Of a stretch of DNA of 16,245 nucleotides, positions 8,183 to 16,245 are shown piece by piece. The position numbers and the translations under genes were made by a program. The notes under the pieces were generated by a model that made no database searches, was not told where the DNA came from, and saw only the letters and a list, made by a program, of their open reading frames with translations. The stretch is from Discostella pseudostelligera. Its lineage: Eukaryota; Bacillariophyta; Thalassiosirophyceae; Thalassiosirales; Thalassiosiraceae. Position 1 is the first letter of the stretch, and every line of letters begins with the position of its first letter. Location: assembly GCA_036940085.1 (NCBI GenBank), contig JALLBK010000268.1, forward strand, positions 1 through 16,245, in the 5' to 3' direction.

Positions 8183-9886
8183 TTAACTAATTGTGCAACC
8201 GTTGAACTCAGCATTGTTGTTATCCAAATGAGCATGGACGCAAGACGCAGTAGGATCATTTTCCAAGTGTAAGACCTGAATTTGATTAGTGGCACCTGAC
8301 CCGAATGTTGTTCCCGAGACAATTACTACGGGATCTCCAATATTGGCAATACCAGCAAGGAGGCACTCTCTCATGACTTCTTCATTCAACTTCTCAGTAT
8401 CCTCAAGAGAATCCACTACATAGGCGTAGCAACCTTTCAAAATTCCAAAGCACTGACGGGCTACGCGAGAGCTTGGCGTGAGTACAGCCACCGGCATGCT
8501 GGGCCGAAACTTGGCAACGTGACGTGCAGTGGCACCAGTCTCGGAGTAGACGACGATGCACTTAGCGCCAACGTCTACGGCAGTCTTGACAGCAGATGAT
8601 GCCAAGGACTCTGATGAAGAGAGCTGATACCTCTTCTTCACCGAGTTACAGACAGACTGGTGCAGTTCATTAAAGTTGATGGAGCTTTCTGCTTCGCTGC
8701 AGGTGCCCGCCATGATCTCCACTGCCTGTCGGAAATACGCGCCGTTGGCAGTCTCACCCGAAAGCATGACAGCATCAGTACCATCAAAGCATGCATTTGC
8801 GACATCGGAACATTCGGCACGTGTAGGACGAGGGTTGTTGATCATAGACTCCAACATTTGCGTCGCGGTGACAACTGGCTTCCCAGCAATATTCGCCTCG
8901 CGAATCATGTACTTCTGAGCGAGGAATACCTTCTCGGGAGGGATCTCCATACCCAAATCTCCACGAGCAACCATGATTCCATCCGTCACCTGCAGAATAT
9001 CAATGTAGTTCTCAAGCCCCTCCTGATTCTCAATCTTCGAGATCACCTGAATACCCGACCCACCATTCTCGGCAAGGATTTTACGAATGAACTGCACATC
9101 CGAAGCCTTGCGAACGAAGGATGCCGCGATAAGATCAATATCATTTTTGATACCCCAGTTGACAATGTCATCGACATCCTTCTCCGTCAAGGTAGGCAAG
9201 TCGACAACAACTCCTGGAAGATTCATGTTCTTACGTTCACCAATCTTGGCATTGTTTTCAATCCTCGTGACGACTTCCCCAGCAGCTACATCTGTAGAGA
9301 TAACAGTGAGCACAAGTGACCCATCAGCAACCAGAATAGACTGACCACATGATACACTGGATGCGATCTTCTTGTACGAGCAAGCAAGCTTCTTGCTGCT
9401 GCCCTTGAACTCGTAGTCAGACGTAAGGATGAGAGTTTCACCCTTGACGAGTTCAATTTTGTCCGCACCATCGGCAAAGAATCCGGTACGAATTTCTGGG
9501 CCCTTAGTATCAAGAAGAACGGCTTTCATTTGAGTTCAGTTAATGACGAAAAATGGTGAGAATATGAATTCATTTCGAAGAATAATTAGCGTACATAATA
9601 CATGTCATTGCAACTTACCAACATTCTGATTCATATTCTTCGCAGCCTGCCTCAACCTATCCAAGGTAGCCTTGTGCCCCGCGTGATCACCATGTGAGAA
9701 GTTGAATCGAGCAACGTTCATACCCGCCTCGATCAACTGCTCGAGCTGTGGAATCTCCCAACATGCCGGACCGAGTGTACAAAAGATCTTGGTCCGACGG
9801 TTGCCCCTCACCCCTGTGCTCTTAATTGTTTCCAAAGTGATGGTGCTACCTGACAAAAGAGGAATGTCGCCTGTATTCGAGATCAT
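8183..9886 (-). CDS. PYK: Pyruvate kinase A (cytosolic type, with C-terminal extension)
   Basis: Two exons on the minus strand, 9886-9619 and 9522-8183, joined over a 96-nt GT-AG intron (split codon A90), give 535 aa. The ATG sits in accATG context. It transfers phosphate from phosphoenolpyruvate to ADP, making pyruvate and ATP. Seen: TKIFCTLGPA and NFSHG near the N-terminus, [10 protein letters not shown] (its Glu, E99, is the residue linked to K+ dependence in the family), catalytic K252 in SKIEN with Mg ligands E254 and D278 in the MVARGDLG signature, and TATQMLESM. No signal or transit peptide is apparent, so it is probably cytosolic. After the usual end (GATNQIQV) the protein continues for about 25 polar residues absent from pyruvate kinase B. 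Its neighbour B is a divergent paralogue on the other strand sharing the promoter region. Confidence 0.96.
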
Positions 9887-10073
9887 GGTTGATGATGATG
9901 TGAAGATATGGTTATTGCTTGATTGAGATTCAAATAATATGATGTGGGTTATGTGATGATTGAGGATAGGATAGAGGATAGGAGCGGAGCCGATGGAGCT
10001 TCAAGACGAGAGTGACAAACCCATCCCAAAGATTCGACGAGGAGTTGGATCTTTGTGTCCAAGCGAAAGATCT

Positions 10074-10079
10074 ACGTCA
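10074..10079 (-). promoter_or_regulatory. TGACGT bZIP core in the divergent PK promoter
   Basis: Reads ACGTCA on the plus strand. TGACGT is the reported target core of aureochrome and of diatom CO2/cAMP-responsive elements. A six-base match alone is weak evidence. Confidence 0.35.
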
Positions 10080-10102
10080 TACCTCATGTAGGAATCAGTA
10101 TG

Positions 10103-10109
10103 TGACTCA
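10103..10109. promoter_or_regulatory. TGACTCA (AP-1/GCN4-type) site in the divergent PK promoter
   Basis: Exact seven-base pseudo-palindrome bound by bZIP dimers of the GCN4/AP-1 class, starting 29 bp from the start of the ACGTCA core. Function inferred from sequence only. Confidence 0.35.
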
Positions 10110-10317
10110 GTGATTTCTGTCTACGTACGCGCTGCGAGGAGAGGCCCGACCATCCACCCATCACCCATCATCTTCGCCATGAAATTACTCTTATCTTTTG
10201 CCGGAGGCGAGGTACCGGAGCCGGAGCGGAGCCACAGATCATAGACATAGATCGCTGCACTCATAAATCAATAACGGACATCCATTAACTCTCCAAACTA
10301 CGACGAAATCAATAACC

Positions 10318-12045
10318 ATGCAATCCCAAACCTCTGCCAGCGGACCCGAATTGCGCGGCTCCAACATCACCCTGTCCTCCATCAAGGCCCCTTCAGATGT
10401 ATCCACCCGCAAGACGAAAATCATCTGCACCCTCGGACCTGCCTGTTGGGATGTACCCACTCTCGAGGGGCTCATCGAGGCTGGCATGAACGTCGCTCGA
10501 TTCAACTTCTCCCATGGCGATCATGAGGGGCACAAGGCTTGCTTGGATCGTTTGAGGCAGGCGGCGAAGAATAAGAATAAGCACATTGGTAAGTTACTCG
10601 TTGCGTATTATGTGTCAAATGCATTGTTTCTGGAGCAATGCCAATTTTCACACCGTCATACTATTTGTTCGAACACTACAACCACGCTGCAAAAATAGGC
10701 GTCCTTCTCGACACCAAAGGACCTGAAATCCGCACTGGCTTCTTTGCCGAAGGAGCTAAGAAAATCGACTTGAAAAAGGGAGAGAACATAGTCCTCACTG
10801 CCGATTACAACTTCAAAGGCTCCAGCAAGAAGCTCGCGTGCTCCTACGCCAGTCTCGCCACATCCGTGAAGACTGGCCAGCCTATCCTCGTGGCCGATGG
10901 AAGTCTTGTTTTGACCGTGCTTAGCTGCCACCCCTCGGAGGGTGAGGTCGTTTGCCGCATCGAGAATGATTGCTCCATCGGCGAGCGTAAGAACATGGTG
11001 CGTCGTTATTTTGCAGCAACATTCGAGGATCTTCTTGCACAGTTCTAACACGCATTGTATTTTCATCTTGTGAATTCAATAGAACCTTCCCGGAGTTATT
11101 GTTGACCTTCCTACTCTTACCGAGAAAGATATTGATGATATTGTCAACTGGGGTATCAAAAACAAAGTCGATTACATTGCCGCCTCCTTCGTTCGCAAAG
11201 CCTCGGATGTCCACCAAATTCGTCAAATTCTTGGTGAGATGGATGGTAAGATCAAAATCTATTGCAAAATCGAAAACCAGGAGGGTATGGACAACTATGC
11301 CGATATTCTTGCCGCCACGGATGGTATCATGGTTGCTCGTGGAGATTTAGGTATGGAGATCCCTCCCGAAAAGGTCTTCCTCGCCCAAAAGATGATGATC
11401 CGTGAGGCCAACATTGCTGGAAAACCCGTGATTACTGCAACGCAAATGTTGGAGTCCATGATTGTTAACCCACGTCCTACCCGTGCCGAATGTTCTGATG
11501 TTGCCAATGCCGTCCTTGACGGTACCGACTGTGTTATGCTTTCTGGTGAGACTGCCAATGGCGAGCACCCCATTGCTGCTGTATCCATCATGGCAAGAAC
11601 GTGTGTCGAGGCAGAGTCGGCAGTGAACCACGACTCTCTCTACCAAGCCGTTCGTAACAGCACTCTCAGGAGGTATGGACACCTTAGCACTTCCGAATCT
11701 ATTGCTTCGTCGGCGGTCAAGACTGCGATTGATGTTAACGCCAAAGCTATCATCGTCATGTCTGAGTCTGGAAACACCGCCCGCCAAGTTGCAAAATTCC
11801 GCCCCGGTATGCCGATCAAGGTTATTACGACATCAGAACAAGTTGCCAACCAATGTTATGGTACATTGAAAGGATGTTCGGCTCACACTGTTGAGAGTAT
11901 GGATTGTGAGGATTCCATGGTGAATATTGTTATTGAAGAATTGAAATCTTCGGGCAAGGCCGCCCCAGGAGAACCTGTCGTCATTGTTTTTGGAACTGTT
12001 GCCAAGAGTGGTGCAACCAACACTATGAAGATCGTTTATGTCTAA
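10318..12045 (+). CDS. PYK: Pyruvate kinase B (cytosolic type)
   Basis: Three exons, 10318-10588, 10699-10997 and 11083-12045, with GT-AG introns of 110 and 85 nt, give 510 aa. It converts phosphoenolpyruvate and ADP to pyruvate and ATP, the final step of glycolysis. Seen: [28 protein letters not shown] with E100 at the K+-dependence position, catalytic K252 with Mg ligands E254 and D278 ([14 protein letters not shown]), [18 protein letters not shown], and the usual short C-terminus ending soon after SGATN. The length is normal for the family. The N-terminus ([14 protein letters not shown]) shows no targeting signal. Intron 1 falls at the same site and phase as the single intron of pyruvate kinase A, showing shared ancestry; intron 2, after the conserved ERKNM, is absent from A. 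The downstream neighbour on the same strand is enolase, the preceding glycolytic step. Confidence 0.97.
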
Positions 12046-12146
12046 ACATGTCCACACTAGATACTGAGCTAAATTAACAAACGGTCACTTCTTTTACTCC
12101 GAACCGAGAGATGAATGGAAATCACCCACAATATGCTTCCGAAACA

Positions 12147-12152
12147 AATAAA
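12147..12152 (+). terminator. Possible polyadenylation signal of pyruvate kinase B
   Basis: AATAAA about 100 bases after the PK-B stop codon, a plausible distance for a short 3' UTR. Protists often use degenerate signals, so this is tentative. Confidence 0.3.
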
Positions 12153-12265
12153 GATCGCAAGATTATCATCATCCTCTTGCTGCTCATCGCTTCATTTCTC
12201 ATTTCATTCATCATTCATCGGATCTCAACTCCTCTACATCCGATCCGCTTCCAAACTCCACTGCA

Positions 12266-12275
12266 TCCACGTGGA
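12266..12275. promoter_or_regulatory. Palindromic G-box upstream of enolase
   Basis: TCCACGTGGA is a perfect 10-bp palindrome with a CACGTG core, about 340 bp before the enolase ATG. It matches the centre of the repeated element found at 7771 and 7913. Confidence 0.4.
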
Positions 12276-12329
12276 GCTCACCATATTTTGTGCACAATCC
12301 GAGTCCGGTTCCACGTCGTCACAACGCGT

Positions 12330-12335
12330 ACGTCA
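12330..12335 (-). promoter_or_regulatory. TGACGT bZIP core upstream of enolase
   Basis: ACGTCA on the plus strand, within GTACGTCAGC, about 275 bp before the enolase start. Same core as in the PK divergent promoter. Chance occurrence is possible. Confidence 0.3.
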
Positions 12336-12414
12336 GCCTTCCTCCGCGTAGGAGGAGGAGAAGATGGTCGAACATAGACTAAGAATTCACAGAAGATGCA
12401 CAAGGGAAAAGTGA

Positions 12415-14088
<1,674 letters not shown>

Positions 14089-14262
14089 ACAGAAGCGGAT
14101 AGGCGAGGCAGTCACCGTTCGGTGTAGTGGTAACCTATAATTTTATGAGTTAATAATGGAGTCTCTGCGCTACGCATTGATTTGCTTGGAAGAATATTCA
14201 GGTCGTTAGTGCATCCCAAAGTCATATGGCATCTGAACAATTCTTTGCTACCAGTCATCTGC
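14089..14262. other. Convergent 3' spacer between enolase and the TND-like gene
   Basis: 174 bases between facing stop codons. No gene, tRNA or strong hairpin was recognised. Confidence 0.5.
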
Positions 14263-15949
14263 TCAAAACGAATCTCCTTCCTTCTTCACACGAGTAGTTG
14301 AATTTTCCTGAGACATAGGAGTACGACCTTTATCCCTTGCCCAGGGCATCTCGTCATTCCCTTCCCTCTTCACTCGCTGAGATGTCGATGTGCGATCTGA
14401 CCAGGGTGTCTCATCGTTGCCGGGCCCAGACGGCATGCTATTCATCATAGACTGATCGTTCCATGAGACCTGTCTCATCGAGCCTCTTCTAAGATCATCA
14501 TCCGCTTTTCGTTTTCGTGGTAGCCACGGATCATCCCCTTTATTCGGCTCCACATTTGTTTGCAATCCAAGTGAAGGTCCCTGTTTGTCAGTGCTCGAAG
14601 TTAAATTACGCAATAATTGTGATGTCGGAAATGATCTGGAAAGAAATTCTTGGGATGACTCTGTTGCAGTGTTATTGGTCGAGTCAGGCATCGTCTTCAA
14701 ATACGCCGATATCGATCGAATTGGTATATTTCCTTGCTCATGTCGGAATTTGACAAGGGTATCGTATCGCAAGCGTATCTTCCTTCGTAGGTGGTCAAAT
14801 GCATCGAATTTAAAGGGAGCATCGTCCTTTGAATTGACCGTGGAGGCTTTAGTCCAAGACGACATGACTGCATCGGTTGCTTCAATTACTTTACCAACAG
14901 ACAATCCACCTGCGATTGGATGCGTCGCCTCTTCCAAAGTAGCTGGGTCAAGTCCATCTGCAACAATGTTCAGCGCTTTCTTTAGGCGTTTGATTGATTT
15001 GTTTACGTTCGATGCCACGATGAGTTTTTTGTCAAATGGTATGACTTCTAGTAATTCCAGAAGTGGCAACAATAGACACCCAGTTGGAGATGCAACATGA
15101 AGAGTTCCCCCGTGCGATGTGGTTGACTTTTTATTATTGTAAGAAGAGTCGGAGACGACAGTAAATGAATCTACTAACCATCGGGAGAGCAATTTCATTC
15201 CGCCTAGAGAAAGGGAGGAGGATGGAGGAGACACAACATTGTTTTAGACAAGCCACGAGAGGCCAGACCAACAAAACAGATCGAGCAAGCTTACCTGCGG
15301 CAAGAAAGGATTTTGTCCTCGTTGAAGGCATAATAGAATTTCGACTATGCTGCTCATCCATGGTGCCCCGAATGCCAGCAAACGAAACAATCTCCAACGC
15401 AGAATCACCTAGGACAGTAGATTTCTCCCAATCAACAGTGCGCTGCAAAATTGCAATCGCCAACGCTCGATTCCCCACTGCGTGTTTTGGGCAATTCATT
15501 GACAATAATTTCAGGAAATATCCCTCTTTTCCCTCCCTCAATACACCGGAATTAGTTGCGCCATGGTTGGAGGCTAAGGCATCTGCGACAGGATTGCTCG
15601 TAGAGGTAGGTGGAGTAATGCGTTTGGTGGAGCGCGGAGGATCCACTGGCACTGATTGTTTCGGAATTCGCTCACAGCAAAGCGCCATGGCAATTTCAAT
15701 CTGAGATGATACCCGTCGGAGAGGATTCATTACGTCTTTGATAGTGCCCGGAAGAGACACGGGTAAATCCTCGACGATTTTGGATGTGCGCGACGACGGG
15801 TCCTTCTTCCAAAATTCATGTCGCCGAGTCAAATAATCATCGAGATGATCAACCTGAATTGTTGTGTCAAATTGATTCTGATTCAATGAATTCGCCCCGG
15901 CAGGGAGAAGAAGTGCGTGGTGTGAAAATGGGGTCGTTGTCGTCGTCAT
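14263..15949 (-). CDS. Putative nuclear protein with TFIIS N-terminal-like (TND/LW) domain
   Basis: Two minus-strand exons, 15949-15295 and 15203-14263, with a 91-nt GT-AG intron (split codon G219), give 531 aa. The first ATG is at 15949, with an in-frame stop upstream. Around 213-340 the pattern SFLAAGGMKLLSRWLVDSF, then LLPLLELLEVIPF and NKSIKRLKKAL, then a helix ending in SSW (333-335), resembles the helical-bundle domain of TFIIS, elongin A, IWS1, Med26 and PNUTS, which docks transcription-elongation partners. The domain starts next to the exon join, and the joined GG supports the splice. The C-terminus has a basic RKRK nuclear-localisation-like patch, then a two-unit repeat (about 480-527), each with an NDE-x-PW motif and a VK(R/K)E ending that fits the SUMO consensus. 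The N-terminal 200 residues are unrecognised. A role in transcription elongation or chromatin is inferred from the domain alone; there is no full-length match I can name. Confidence 0.75.
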
Positions 15950-16245
15950 AGATTGCTGCTGCAAGAGGTACTGACTACTGCTCTGCTGCTACTGCTCTCC
16001 AACTTTCACTTGCCGGCCATGTGGTCAATCAAAATCAATGCCACTTCCGCCGGCCGCGGGGGGTGATGGAAGATTTGGGCGGGAAGACCTGCCCTCATTT
16101 TCAAAATCAGCGTTCGAAATGAAAAAGAAATCCCTCTCTCTCTCTAGAGAGTGACAGTCTTTCTTCAACACAAGAGGGCAACCTACTTAAGCCCGTCCTC
16201 TCAAGCTAATATTTTGTGTTTTTCGATAAGATTTTTTAGGCAAGA
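15950..16245. promoter_or_regulatory. Upstream region of the TND-like gene
   Basis: About 296 bases lie before the minus-strand start. It contains CTG/CAG-rich sequence near 15979, a GC-rich CCGGCCGCGG near 16050, an E2F-like TTTGGGCGGGAA at 16074-16085 and a CT-dinucleotide run at about 16133-16145. No gene on the right edge can be supported. Confidence 0.4.

Larger units (their letters stand above)
9887..10317. promoter_or_regulatory. Shared divergent promoter of pyruvate kinases A and B
   Basis: The two start codons face away from each other across 431 bases, so both promoters must lie here. Contents: GGATA repeats at about 9964-9981; an exact 11-bp direct repeat GGAGCGGAGCC at 9981-9991 and 10223-10233; an ACGTCA core (TGACGT on the minus strand) at 10074-10079; and TGACTCA at 10103-10109. 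No clear TATA box was identified. Which elements act on which gene is unknown. Confidence 0.7.

Noticed and set aside
8101..8322. Small frame downstream of PYK-A as an alternative C-terminal exon.
   Set aside because: It overlaps PYK-A coding sequence in another frame and no convincing splice pair links it.
8660..9319. A 219-aa open frame antisense to pyruvate kinase A.
   Set aside because: Overlaps fully conserved PYK coding sequence and has no family resemblance.
14110..14160. tRNA-like string GGTGTAGTGGTAACC after enolase.
   Set aside because: It resembles a D-arm, but no T-loop GTTCGA or acceptor pairing follows.
15165..15704. A 179-aa plus-strand frame over the TND-like gene.
   Set aside because: It crosses the other strand's intron and exon without domain features; the minus-strand frames join in a recognisable domain.

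Overview
This is a nuclear segment of a photosynthetic stramenopile, most likely a diatom and perhaps a centric one. The clearest marker is an aureochrome, a bZIP-LOV blue-light receptor/transcription factor known only from stramenopiles. Short introns (69-110 nt in the clear cases; the aureochrome gap is 191 nt), compact intergenic gaps, an 'accATG' start context in four of seven genes and a mitochondrially targeted enolase all fit. All assignments come from reading translations and motifs; no search was run.

Layout: (1) 692-2184 (+) aureochrome. (2) 2838-5321 (+) ankyrin-repeat DHHC palmitoyltransferase. (3) 5446-7593 (-) DEAD-box RNA helicase with an N-terminal targeting-like segment, convergent with gene 2. 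(4) 8183-9886 (-) pyruvate kinase A. (5) 10318-12045 (+) pyruvate kinase B, head-to-head with A across a 431-bp divergent promoter. (6) 12610-14088 (+) enolase with a mitochondrial-type presequence. (7) 14263-15949 (-) nuclear protein with a TFIIS N-terminal-like (TND/LW) domain, convergent with enolase. Gene models were built by joining frames at GT-AG introns that keep both the frame and conserved protein motifs.

The central theme is a cluster of lower-glycolysis genes (PYK-PYK-ENO), covering the last two steps from 2-phosphoglycerate to pyruvate. The pyruvate kinases look cytosolic; the enolase looks mitochondrial or dual-targeted. bZIP-type ACGTCA/TGACGT cores lie in the shared PK promoter and in the enolase upstream region, about 8 kb from a bZIP-LOV gene, but two such hits are about what chance predicts. 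Other notable points are loss of two ligands of one zinc site in the DHHC enzyme, a possible 12-nt frame-preserving microexon beside the aureochrome basic region, variant helicase motifs (DEMD, TAT), and repeated G-box palindromes in the gaps. I see no CRISPR array, complete transposon, tRNA or rRNA.
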